Of a stretch of 64,000 nt of DNA, positions 52,840 to 63,390 are shown piece after piece. The notes under the pieces are model-generated. The model was not told where the DNA came from and did not search any database. It worked only from the letters and a program-made list of their open reading frames with translations. A program made the position numbers and the translations under genes. Numbering within the stretch: position 1 is the stretch's first letter; each line of letters begins with the position of its first letter. Origin of the DNA: Argyresthia goedartella (taxonomy: Eukaryota > Arthropoda > Insecta > Lepidoptera > Argyresthiidae); the NCBI GenBank assembly GCA_949825045.1, contig OX463807.1, positions 36,910,749-36,974,748 of the forward strand. The letters are read 5' to 3'.

Positions 52840-54795
52840 TTACTCAAACAATCCATTCCCATGGACATCCTCTAAGTAATCAGATATCCTATAGTAACCT
52901 TTTTTATACAATTTCTGTTTTATTATTATTTTAAACTTGTCTAAAGGTAAGTTTTTAATATCAGTAGGGACCTTATTGTAATAGCGTATACAATTGCCTT
53001 TAAAAGAATTACTAATTTTATGTAGTCGGCTTACATAAGCAACCACCTTGTCTTTATTTCTAGTATTAAAATTGTGTATATCACTGTACTTCTGAAAATT
53101 AGTTATATTTATTTTTACATACACAAGATTGTCATAGATATATTGAGACACAAATGTCAGAATATTGATTTCTTTAAACTTTTCCCTCAGTGACACTCTA
53201 GGCCCTAATCTATAAATTGCACGAACAGCCCGTTTCTGCAGAATAAATACCATACCATAGGTCATTAGACTATGAAAGTAACTAAAGTAGACTAGTCTAG
53301 CGGTGTCTACGTCGGTAAGAGCTCTAATTTTTTTAACTGCGAACGCTGCTGAACTCAATCTGTTCGACAATTTATTTATATGAGGATCCCATTGTAGATT
53401 GGCGTCTAAAGTAATGCCCAAAAAGACAGTCGACTGCACAAGGTCCAATCGCTGTCCTTTTATAAATATGTCTGTAGTTACCGGGTTCACATTGGGTAAC
53501 ACGAATTTAATACATTTAGTTTTCTTTTCATTAAGTAATAAATTGTTAACAGTAAACCAGTTCACTATACTAGAGATAGCATTGTTAACCTCGTCATAAT
53601 TTGATTGCTGTCTTTTAACTTTAAATATCAAAGAAGTATCATCGGCAAACAATACTAACCCATGTTTTGCTTTAACAAGGTAAGGTAAATCATTAGTATA
53701 TACTAAAAACAAGAAAGGACAAAGAATTGAACCTTGCGGTACGCCCATACTTATTGAAGACCCAGGTGATCTTTTCCCATTAACATCGACCATCTGAACC
53801 CTATCTGTTAGATATGACTCCAGAAGGCCAAGGGCCTGATCTTTTACACCATAATGGCGTAACTTCCTGATAAGAGTGTCATGATGGACGCAATCAAAAG
53901 CCTTGGATAGATCGCAGAAGACACCTATTGCATCCATTGCGTCTTCCCATGCATCAAAAATATTGTCGATAAGTTCAACACCAGCATCGGCTGTTGAACG
54001 ACCCTTTGTGAAACCAAACTGAGCGATATGAATTAAATTATTGAGATAAAAATGACTTTGCAATTGATTAAGTATGAGTTTTTCAAATATTTTGCTAAGC
54101 GTTGGTAGTATCGATATGGGTCTAAAATTGGTGGGGTCTGATGTACTACCAGCTTTGAATAAAGGTATAACTTTACTTAGTTTCATCAAGTCAGGAAACA
54201 CACCATTATCTATACATTGATTAAATATACAACAAAGGTGAGGTGCAATACAATCTACAATGGAACTAATAATTTTTACTGATGGACCATGGGCGTCAGC
54301 TGTCTTTTTCATTTCCAGGGATTTAAACGCTTTTACAATGTCTTCATTATTTACGTGCCTAAATTTAAAATCTGTTTTACATTCCTCAAAGTTTTGTTTA
54401 AGTATAGATTCAGCAGCAGCGGGAGATGAATTTAAAGACTTGGTTGTTGAAACTGGAATGTCCGTAAAGAAATTTTCGAAAGCTTTTGCTACTTCTAGGT
54501 CTGTACTTAGCAATTGATTATCTATCTTAAGCTTGAAGTTATTATGTGTAGCTTTGGCCTTTCCAGTCTCTCTGTTTATAATTTGCCAAGTCGTTTTCAT
54601 TACATTGCTACTAGATTCAATTTTGTTTTTAATGAAATAAGATTTAGCTACGGCACAAACGCGTTTAAACATTTTTGAATAACTACGAACATAATCTAGA
54701 AAGGCCATATTTTTGTTATATGATTTCTCTTCATAGAGTTCATATAATCTTCGTCTGCTCCTATGAATTCCAACTGTCGCCCAATCACTAAACAA
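52840..54795 (-). pseudogene. LINE ORF2 reverse transcriptase
   Basis: 651 residues. Motifs in order: VIPLFKAGSTSDPTNFRPIS, LSKIFEKL, QFGFTKGRSTADA, VFCDLSKAFDCVHHDTLI, MGVPQGSILCPFLF, the active-site LFADDTSLIFK (FADD) and FLGITLDANLQWDPHI. The C-terminal ILQKRAVRAIYRLGPRVSLR block and the end YRISDYLEDVHGNGLFE follow. Target-primed reverse transcription is the known role. The same frame continues upstream past a single TGA (54844-54846) into the endonuclease, so the apparent start at 54795 is probably not native. Confidence 0.88.
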
Positions 54796-54843
54796 AGCTT
54801 TGTTATTAACTTTTATAGTTTTTGATTTAAATACCGTATCATA

Positions 54844-55760
54844 TCAATTTTTGACAAGGTTAAATACTGAGTTGTACAACAAATTTGGATCGTCACTGTA
54901 TGGTATTTCCCATAGTTTATCTAAAATATTATTCCTGTAGTGTTCAAGCCGAGTGTCACTAACGGGCACACATGTAATATCCTCTTTTTGGTCCTTTTTT
55001 ATTTTAATATTAAATATACCTATCTGACCAGAGTGATCAGAGGTTAATTTATTGATGACCGATTTGAAAATGGGCGTAATGTTAGTAAATATATTGTCAA
55101 TGCAGGTAGCAGATGTTGCAGTAATTCTAGTAGGCTCCAAAAACAGATAGTTCATGTTGTGACATAAAAATAAAGATTTTAATCTAGTACAAATATTATT
55201 ATCCTCTAACAGATTAACATTAAAATCACCACAAATTATAAAAAAATTGTTTTTATCGCTGATTTTAATCAACACTTCATCCATTTTATTTTCGAATAAA
55301 TCAAAGGATGAATCTGGTGGTCTGTATACGCTCATTACAATAAGTTGTTCAAGTTCAATACAGGCTATTTCCATGGTACGCTCAACAGACAGGCTCACTA
55401 TGTCAACTCGTTCCTTATATTTAAAACTATTATTTACAAGTATTAAGGAGCCACCGCCATCAGCTGTTTTTCTGTTGAACGAACTAGCAACGTGGTGGTT
55501 ATTAAAGTTGAACATGAACTGATATCTCTTTAAAAAGTGCTCTGTTATACATAAAATATCAATATTATTACAGTTCATGAATAACTAAATTTCCAGTTCT
55601 TTACTTAACATGCCCTGTATATTTTGATGAACCACGTTTAAAATATTCTTACTTTTCCATTTTTCATTACTAGTAACTTGATTTAATGGGCAAGATGAAG
55701 GTATATTTATACAAATATTAATATTACTGCCAGAGTTACTCTCTGTTGTCCTATGGGTTA
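54844..55760 (-). pseudogene. LINE ORF2 AP-endonuclease domain
   Basis: The open part 55578-54844 (244 residues) carries IDILCITEHFLKR, AGGGSLILV-like DGGGSLILVNN, VYRPPDSSFD, FFIICGDFNVNLLED (GDFN metal and catalytic site), TCIDNIFTN and SDHSGQ (terminal SDH). These are landmarks of APE-type endonucleases that nick target DNA. Upstream, beyond a TAG at about 55588-55590, the frame continues with NVVHQNIQGMLSKELEI, the usual domain start. It therefore carries two nonsense codons (TAG here, TGA at 54844) in an otherwise well-preserved ORF. Confidence 0.85.
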
Positions 55761-55858
55761 ATTTAAAGAGCTTGGAACAGATTCCAAGGAGTACATGTCA
55801 TTATTATTACACTGCTCAATAGAAGCAGGCGTTTCATTAGTCAAAAACTTGACTGAGT

Positions 55859-56644
55859 TCAAAATAAAATAAGATAGTGACTGATCTGTTTTGTATAAAA
55901 CCTAGATAGGTAATACCTATCCTTAGTCAAATAAAAATATTTTCCAATACAAATATTGGTGTCTATGAAATGAAATTTTTCAGTATGACGACATGTCAAT
56001 GTGTGTATAAATGTATTATAATCATGTCTTATATGATTTTCATGTTGTGACAAAGATTGGCTGAAGGGAAACGCAAACAAGATTATTCTATCTACATTTT
56101 GTAAAGAATTTAATTTGGAAAAGTATTTAGTAAATAGTTTTTTAGATACATTTTCCCTTCTACCAATTAAAATAATTAGGGTGGTTGGTTCTAAAAACTG
56201 CGATGACAACACTTTGTTTAATATTTGTGAATATGTGGCGCCAGGCATACAGTTATTTAATATTGCCTGGCCCACGCGCTGACTAAGTTGTAAACCCATA
56301 TTTTTTCCAAGTTCATCGCTGTACATTATATACCTATCCTTTGTCCGAGAGAAGGAGGCGTTATTGATAACACTATTAGTACTCAAGTCGACTGACGGCG
56401 GCGCCTGGGTCCGTATCAGCTGTTCGGCCGGCTGCTCGGCGGGACACACGGTCGGCACGGAACAGTCCGCTGGAGCTTGTTTACAATCACAGATGTGATT
56501 GTCGGTCAAAGATATGAAAGTGTCATAATTATACTTACACGTCTCCAACAAACTATTCATAGCCGACACATGTTCCTTAATTTCGTATTGTGCTGACTCA
56601 TATTTACGTGTAATACTTTGTAATGATGAGTTTAAAATATGCAT
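55859..56644 (-). CDS. LINE ORF1, possible SGNH-esterase type
   Basis: 261 residues. The start is probably a coiled-coil (residues 1-45, HILNSSLQSITRKYESAQ). A linker rich in Cys, Pro and Ala follows, then a globular part with RYIMYSDELGKNMGLQLSQR, NNCMPGATYSQILNKV and TTLIILIGRRENVSK, and later HTEKFHFIDTN. Order and spacing resemble the esterase (SGNH-like) ORF1 of CR1-group LINEs, where blocks I, III and V contain GDS, GxND and DxxH. Here the residues at those places differ, so activity is doubtful. ORF1 proteins bind RNA or lipids; which applies here is unknown. The start at 56644 may be internal because the 5' end meets repeat P. Confidence 0.6.
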   Translation of the reverse strand: MHILNSSLQSITRKYESAQYEIKEHVSAMNSLLETCKYNYDTFISLTDNHICDCKQAPADCSVPTVCPAEQPAEQLIRTQAPPSVDLSTNSVINNASFSRTKDRYIMYSDELGKNMGLQLSQRVGQAILNNCMPGATYSQILNKVLSSQFLEPTTLIILIGRRENVSKKLFTKYFSKLNSLQNVDRIILFAFPFSQSLSQHENHIRHDYNTFIHTLTCRHTEKFHFIDTNICIGKYFYLTKDRYYLSRFYTKQISHYLILF

Positions 56645-56784
56645 TGAACGTTAGTTTATCAACTTACGCATCATATAGTAAGCAGAACGCTACAGTTTAC
56701 TATCTGTCGGAAGTTCACCAACGAACGAGAAAAAACCGTTAGTTTATCAACTAACGGTTTCGACAATCTTACGGTGGCATATAT
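56645..56784 (+). repeat. MITE-like repeat P, copy 2
   Basis: It shares CGTTAGTTTATCAACT, CATATAGTAAGCAG, AACGCTACAG and ACAATCTTACGGTGGCATAT with copy 1 at 240-376. The inverted words CGTTAGTTTATCAAC and GTTGATAAACTAACGG-type ends pair. It sits immediately upstream of the LINE ORF1, so it could also be LINE 5' UTR sequence captured or shared. Confidence 0.6.
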
Positions 56785-57128
56785 ACTTGTGCCGATTAAT
56801 AATACCTAAGTACCTTTACTCAGTAGACCAACACATCAATTTAGTTTTAAAGCAGATTTTAATATCATTAACAAATAATTAGGTAATATTTATTGGCATG
56901 AAATACGGAACTGCGATGGGGTGGAATGCGCCGTTTCTATTTTTTATGAACATGTATCCACCCTGGTTCACGAGAGAAAGCTCACTTATTTTTCTAATAT
57001 ATAAAATGTGGATAAAGTGGATAAAGTGGACTTCTTACTGTCGCACGCATGCCGGCGAGTGTTTGCCAATATATCGTATGGTTCACTTTTATAACACATA
57101 TTTTAAATATATATATATATATATATTT

Positions 57129-57170
<42 letters not shown>

Positions 57171-58070
57171 CCACGCGCGTTGGCACTTTTAAGAAACAGA
57201 TATGTCTCAATTGCTACCTAAACAATAGAACCTAAATTTATTTAAGTATAACAATATGCCTTTGTAGTATAATAGTAGTTTTTACTTTATTCAACAGATG
57301 TCTTTAATCAACAGATTTTGTCATGTATCCATTCTGTCGGAATTATTAGCATCTATCACTCGCTACACTAGTTTAATAAGTAATGCTATATAATAATATG
57401 TGGTAATCGGAGTTGGTTGCACAATTATTAAGGTTTATAAGCATATACTCTTAATTTTGAAAACATTGCGTTAACTGTTATGTAACACATTAAAAGAGAA
57501 AAACATCCTTTTACCCGGCAATATATATGTATTGCCTGGACCAAAGATTTGCCCCGATAACCGTAATATCCCAGTATCGATAATATCGTTTATCGACACA
57601 TCGTAACTTCTTTGCCAAGCTGTATGATACCTAGTTTATACATTGGGTTTGTACACGAGAACTTGATGTATTGTTGGTTTTCTAATTTCCTACACCATTA
57701 AATTCAAGATTTACTTATTATTTTTGGCCGGAAAATATTTTTTATTGGGTTTTATACTTAAAGTGGGATAAAGTAAAGTAAGAACATTACGAAAAATTGT
57801 CAGAAATTTACCTGGTTTTAATGGTAAATCATCGTATATAATTTTAAAATCAGACACCTTGTTATTTTAATACCATCAAGCATTCACAACAAAAGGGTTA
57901 TTTTTTGCAAAATAAATAATTGGTTGGGAAGACAATGCTGAACTGAACTGACAAGTACTTGTTACAATTCTTGTCATATGATATTTCATGCCACCTCTTT
58001 CTCACTTGTTGATAACTATTATATCTGTCCTTGTCTTTTCCCCGTTTAGCGCCAGCGATGAAGAAGGTCC
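56785..58070. other. no gene; AT microsatellite
   Basis: (AT)n runs occur at about 57104-57126 and 57135-57168. The rest is AT-rich and carries no recognised gene or repeat. Confidence 0.45.
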
Positions 58071-58128
58071 TTAACCCTTTAATGCATACTAGCCCATATA
58101 TAGTTTCATACGTTTGGAACTTTATAAC

Positions 58129-58380
58129 TGTGCCGGTCGACTTTGTTAGTCATATTTTCACGTAATGTTAAGATAAGTTGACGACCGTCACAGATAAGGT
58201 ATATTTATAGTCATCACGCACTATGTCTTATGCACGTCATAAATAACATGTACCAACCTAGTATATAAGCTAGGATTCCCTATAATAAAGTAGTCTATTA
58301 TAGTCTCGTATTTGCGCGCATCTCAAGCCTTTTACTTTACTCCCGAAGATGTCGCTCTCCTTACAATTGCCTCTGGCAAA
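58129..58380 (+). repeat. 5' LTR of the pol-less element
   Basis: It contains a TATA box (GTATATAAGC near 58261-58270) and an AATAAAG polyadenylation word near 58283, the normal U3-R layout. It is nearly identical to the 3' LTR, with only a few single-base differences, so the insertion is fairly young. Confidence 0.9.
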
Positions 58381-58430
58381 GTGTTGACCCGACTTCTGAA
58401 CATCAGCAACCTTCGGTAATAGCAGCATGG

Positions 58431-58978
58431 ACCCAGCCGCGAAGAAAACTCCGTATGCTGCCACCTTAGACGTGCAAGCAAGAATCACTTCGTCCAAGAT
58501 CGCCGAGCCCCGACTTCTGCATACCTATTTCAAACCACGCTGCAGAACTCCATAATCAAGACCCCACCCAAACCAAGACGACATCAAGCAAGCCATGACC
58601 GGACCAGATTTGAAAACAATGAACCGATAGTCAGCCAACTGCTGATTTATCAAAATGGAGCTCGCACCAGCAGAAACGAACGCGTCGGCAAATTCATTCA
58701 CAGCAAGCAGCTTTTTTCAATTTCAAGACATAGGAAGCCGTTCCAGCCCCCAGAAGAGTATTGAAACATCATCGATATACCTAATTCAACGAATATTGAA
58801 ATCATCCAGGAAGAACATCGCACAAAGAATTATCAAATCACTGAAGAGAGATATAATATATATATATTATATATATATAAACGAATGGTGTACAAGATGT
58901 GCCCTATGTTGCCAAATCCCAAGGTTTTTAGGCACACAAATTTCATCAATCGACAACTTAATATTCACTCAAGAGTGA
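58431..58978 (+). other. short internal frames of the pol-less LTR element
   Basis: An ATG near 58431 opens a 42-codon frame (MDPAAKKTPYAATLDVQARI) in the place where gag would start. A second frame at 58655-58978 (MELAPAETNASANSFTASSF) runs into AT repeats. Neither shows a zinc knuckle or other domain. They may be gag remnants or chance. Confidence 0.3.
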
Positions 58979-59576
58979 AGAGCACCCACGTACATATGAC
59001 GTACGAGATCATTGACTGCCTACAGCCAAGGTTACAGATTTAATGCTGACGCTGATTCAGCACAATCATCCTTGTGTAGGTACGGTCGCAATTATAAACA
59101 AACAGTGATTACAACTTCAACGACGTGCGATGTAAATTGACTCATCGATTCCTGAAAAACATGGGCGGCTGCAGCATCAGACGACTCTCCTGCGGATCTT
59201 TTCCAGGTTATAGGTTAGGTAAGTTTACTAACCGCGAAGCCCCATTTTCCTAGTGTTTTTCTGTTTTCCAGTTTTTAGTTTATTTTATGTAGTGTGCGGC
59301 CAGACACAAGACTTGCCTGTAGGTAAATATTAAGTTATTCATTAAACTTATGTAGAATTCACATAACCGTAGTTCCTTTATTTTTCAAATTTGTGTAAGA
59401 CTTACCTTTAGATTAAGTTGAAGTATGCGCTATTGCTATCTAGTTTTATTTAAAAATAACTTTCCTTATATATAAAAATAGATTAAGTTAAAGTATGCAC
59501 AATTAAGATCTGGTTTTATGTTTATGAAAATACTACTAGTTATTTATTTATTTTGTTACCTAAAGGGGGGAGTATC

Positions 59577-59828
59577 TGTGCCGGTCGACTATGTTAGTCA
59601 TATTTTCACGTAATGTTAACATAAGTTGACGACCGTCACAGATAAGGTATATTTATATTCATCACGCACTATGTCTTATGCACGTTATAAATAACATGTA
59701 CCAACCTAGTATATAAGCTAGGATTGCCTATAATAAAGTAGTCTAGTAAAGTCTTGTATTTGCGCGCATCTCAAGCCTTTTACTTTACTCCCGAAGATGT
59801 CGCTCTTCTTATAATTGCCTCTGGCAAA
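59577..59828 (+). repeat. 3' LTR of the pol-less element
   Basis: The second copy of the 58129-58380 LTR, directly preceded by the polypurine tract and directly followed by the ATAAC target duplicate. Confidence 0.9.
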
Positions 59829-59989
59829 ATAACCAAGCAATAAGGTTGAAAATCGCGATCCATCTCGGGTCAGGCCATGCATTAAGGGGTTAAGATATTG
59901 CTAGATCTATGATTCAACCGGATCCAGAGCGATTGCCGAGCCACTTGATCACTTTGCTTGTTGTTCTACTATTCTCATCCCCGTGATCC

Positions 59990-60094
59990 TGACAATGCTG
60001 AAGGACCTGGGTTCGAATCCCGGCTGGGAAGAAAGAAAAAGAAATCCCAAGTATCGGATATTTATATTTGTGTAACGTCGCTTTTGTGTAACGC
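59990..60094 (+). mobile_element. SINE-A copy, partial
   Basis: The B box GGTTCGAATCCC near 60010, within CCTGGGTTCGAATCCCGGCTGGGAAG, and the following AAGAAATCCCAAGTATCGGA and GTGTAACGTCGCTTTTGTG are SINE-A-like. The 3' body is missing. Confidence 0.6.
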
Positions 60095-60829
60095 GCTCGG
60101 GTGCCGATTGGTAATTTTTTCAAAAGCGATGGAAATTCCCAGATGTTAGAATTTCATGACAAGGCTAAGGAAGTCCCAGAAACGTGATCTCAACTTTAAG
60201 AAAGAAAGAAATAAAGATTTGTCATAAGCATAAAGATACAATAAAAAGTTAATACATAATAATGAAAGGATGTAGTTTATGACAAAATGGGGTGAGCTAA
60301 GCATGTGTTACGTTTAGTAGCTAAACGTAACGCGATTTTATAAAATTTAAAATGAAGCAACTAAAAACTTAAATCTAAACTGTATAGCCATCTACAGTCA
60401 AAAAACACGTCAATTGCAATGAAAACTATGCAGCGTAAAAGGCAATGTGGATAATAAATAAATGTTGAGGTATATGTATTATAGTGTGTAGTGTAGTATA
60501 GGTGGTATTGGTGGTGTACATCATGGTGTTTTGACTCGAAGTGTGGCTTTTTGAACTGCCAATATATGTGCTTTGAGATTGTGTCGGAAAGTTGTAATTG
60601 ATATCAAGTCACGGAGGGGAAGTGGTGTTGGTTATTCAAGCGCTTAGTAGCAGCATAGCGAAAACTACCAGGAATGCAGCAGTTTTGTGTCTTGGACATG
60701 ACAACAGCAAAGTGGAATTTTTTGAATTGGTCGGGTTGCTGCAGGCCTATTTGCGGCGACTTCTGTAACCGTGTTGCGAGTCTCACAAATACGGCGCAAT
60801 CTGGCAGCAGTTTTTACCATACACGATTG
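60095..60829. other. no gene seen
   Basis: AT-rich stretch. Frames on both strands near 60604-60786 overlap each other and have no recognisable domain. Confidence 0.4.
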
Positions 60830-62910
60830 TATATTTATCCTTTGTTATCCTTTATTACTGTAGATATTAACATATACTTAGTAAACGTCATTTTAAGCCT
60901 CTTAAAATGACGTTTAAATGTAGAGACATTTGACCACTGTGGGAGTAGAAGGGCGTAGCAACTCCCACAGATAGATTTTTAGATCTCTTTTAAAAATATT
61001 AAAATATTATTATTATGATTAATTAGCAATAATAAATAATTACATAATTATTATCAACAAGGTCTGTGTTGAGCCAGATTAATTCCAATTAGTTCAGTCA
61101 TTTAAGCAATCTTGAACATTGTAATATCCCTTTTTCGACAAAGTCGCTTTAACATGCTTTTTAAATTTCTCAAATGGCAATTTTAAAATCTCCAGAGGTA
61201 TCTTATTGTAGTAGAGAATGCACTGACCCTTGAAAGAATTGCTAATCTTCGCAAGTCTAAATCGGGGCGCACATAGTTGTGATTATTTCTTAGGTTAACA
61301 TTACAGCTATCGCTAAGTGGAAAATGTTGTAGGACATCACACTATGAAAGTAACTAAAATATACTAGCCTAGATGTAGCTACATCCGCGTTTTGTCTGAT
61401 GTCCCTAACAGCGCGCACAAATTAAATTACTAGCTAATTTATCTATGTGGGGTCCCTACTACAATTTACTATCAATAGTTATTCCAAGAACTTTGTATCA
61501 TTTACTACTTCTAAGTAACATTACCGTCTAACACTAAACTGATCTCAACTTGCCTGACATTTGGAAGTGAGAATTTGATACATTTGGTTTTACCAGCGTT
61601 TTACAATAAATTATTAACTGTGAACCAATTCAAGGTCAAAGACAATAAACCATTAACATCATCAAAATCTTCTTTTTGTCTTTCAATTTTGAATCCCATT
61701 AAAGTATCATCAGCAAACAACACTATGTCACTCAATTTCTCCACAGTGAAAGGCAGATCGTTAATATATACCAGGAATAAGAACGGGCCTAATATGTAAC
61801 GCCAATTGATACACCCGATCCATCAGTTTTAATGCCGTTGACTGCTACCTTTTGAATTGTATTGCTTAAATATGATCTTAGTAGATCTAACGCTTTATTT
61901 CTAACTCCGTAATGATTTAATTTTATTAATAGTGTATTATGATCAACATCAAAAACTCTGATAGCATCCTGTGCGGCTTACCATGCAGAATAAATATAAG
62001 ATATTAGGGTAATACCTGCATCCGTAGCCGATTTATCCCTAGTGAAATCGTATTTTTTGGCGTGGAGTTGTTTTGTTCGGTTGAAGTGTGAGATAATTTG
62101 ATTGAATATAATATTTTCAAATATTTTACTTAGTCCAACACTAAGTAAAATATTTAAAAACATTATACTCAGAATTGATCTGAAATGTAAAGGATCACCC
62201 TTGTCTCCCGACTTGAACAGAGGTATCAGTTTACTGTGTTTCTTGAGGTTTGGGAAAACTCCATCGTCAACAAATTTATTGTATATATAAGCTAAGTGTG
62301 GGGCTATAACTAGAATTACCGAACCAATAACTTTGACTGATATACCCCACAGGTCTTCAGTATTCTTTAAACCAAGTAATCTAAACGTTTTGACAATGTC
62401 CTGGGGATATACATGATGAAATTTTAAATATAGGTACATTATTGACGCTAGTGATGGTTTTAATTAAAGTCTCTGCTTCTTATGGAGATGAATTTGGCGG
62501 CATAATAACGTCGAGAGGCGGGTGGTAGGCGTCAGTGTGTGGCACCAGTCTGCCTGACTTTAAGGTGCGCACAGTTACGCCACGTATGCTCTCCGACAGC
62601 AATACCACACCAAGCACTCCGCCATGTGCATTATTCACCTCATTCGTTTCATACATACCACAAACACTAAGGAAATAACAATAATAGTTAAATATCGAGA
62701 CAGATACACTATTGATATTAAGATCACCTATTATTACTACAGCCCTTAAGATTAGCTACAGTTTATTCAGTTTAAAAAAACCAGTTCATATATATAGCGT
62801 CTTTCTCTTGTTGAGTGATAATTTAATTTTTCTTCCTTTTGCTAGGATCGATATACACGACACGCCTTGCAAATTAAACGAGGCCCAGAGGCCCAGAGGC
62901 CAAAGCCTCA
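60830..62910 (-). pseudogene. decayed LINE of the same family as 52619-56644
   Basis: The minus-strand blocks match the better copy in order: endonuclease GDLNINS near 62715, then the RT frame 62439-61978 with YPQDIVKTFRLLGLKNTED, PHLAYIYNKFVDDGVFPNLK, KLIPLFKSGDKGDPLHFRS and LSKIFENIIFNQIISHF. The active-site FADDTLMGF lies near 61705, and a 3' UTR with CCACTGTGGGAGTAGAAG comes last. A short duplication near 62120-62160 (TAAAATATT...) breaks the RT frame, and many other stops are present. The 3' end shows that the LINE tails at 4857, 6411 and 9025 belong to a related family. Confidence 0.82.
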
Positions 62911-63244
62911 GGAGGAGATAGCGCGAGGATTTTTAGAGGTATCTCCCTGATTGGCAAGAGAAGGCAAAAGATAGAGGTGTGGACTTAGATTGGGGAGCAC
63001 TGGTTAACACCACAGGCTACATAAAAATGTATGTTTTTTGCATAACTTTTCACAATTTTCAATATACCAACCGAGTTTACCATGTCAGCTCGTGCGTAGC
63101 AGAGCAGCGTTGCCGGCCATCGATTATGGAAACAATCAAATTGCAAATTTCCGCTTCCCAACGTTCAACGTCTAACTTTATAAAACTACCCTCAGGCGCA
63201 GAATACACAGGTGCGTCACTTCAATAACCCAGGATGTAAAGAAA

Positions 63245-63390
63245 GTATAAACATAAAAACCATAAACATTTACGTAAAGGCACATAAATTGCTTCTCGCC
63301 CGACACTAGGAGAAATCTATGTCGTGGGAATAAACATCCAAGTCCCGGAGATTGTTATTCTTTCTCCGAAGAGGTGACCTGGGACATCAT
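63245..63390 (-). mobile_element. SINE-A copy, degenerate
   Basis: ACATTTACGTAAAGGCACAT, ATTGCTTCTCGCCC and TATGTCGTGGGAATAAACAT correspond to the SINE-A body. The tRNA-like head near 63360-63385 (GAGGTGACCTGGGACATC) is too changed to act as a promoter. Confidence 0.55.

Larger units (their letters stand above)
52619..56644 (-). mobile_element. nearly complete CR1-like LINE
   Basis: On the minus strand: ORF1 (56644-55859), endonuclease (ORF2 start to 54844), reverse transcriptase (to 52840), then a 3' UTR and a (GATTTT)n-like tail beside the gypsy fragment. ORF2 is one frame interrupted by two single stops. The 5' end meets repeat P at 56645. A truncated relative lies at 60830-62910. Confidence 0.85.
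58129..59828 (+). mobile_element. LTR retrotransposon without pol (TRIM/LARD-like)
   Basis: Two 252-bp LTRs (58129-58380, 59577-59828) start TGTGCCGGTCGAC and end CTCTGGCAAA. ATAAC precedes the first (58124-58128) and follows the second (59829-59833), a 5-bp target duplication. A polypurine tract (TAAAGGGGGGAGTA) lies just before the 3' LTR. The internal 1.2 kb has no protease, RT or integrase. I did not find a convincing tRNA primer site. Confidence 0.88.
58075..59889. mobile_element. piggyBac-type MITE, about 110 bp, split by an LTR element
   Basis: TTAA (58071-58074) is followed by CCCTTTAATGCAT. On the right ATGCATTAAGGGG is followed by TTAA (59890-59893). TTAA target sites and CCC starts are known for piggyBac elements. 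Without the nested LTR element, about 54 + 56 bp of MITE remain. Confidence 0.75.
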
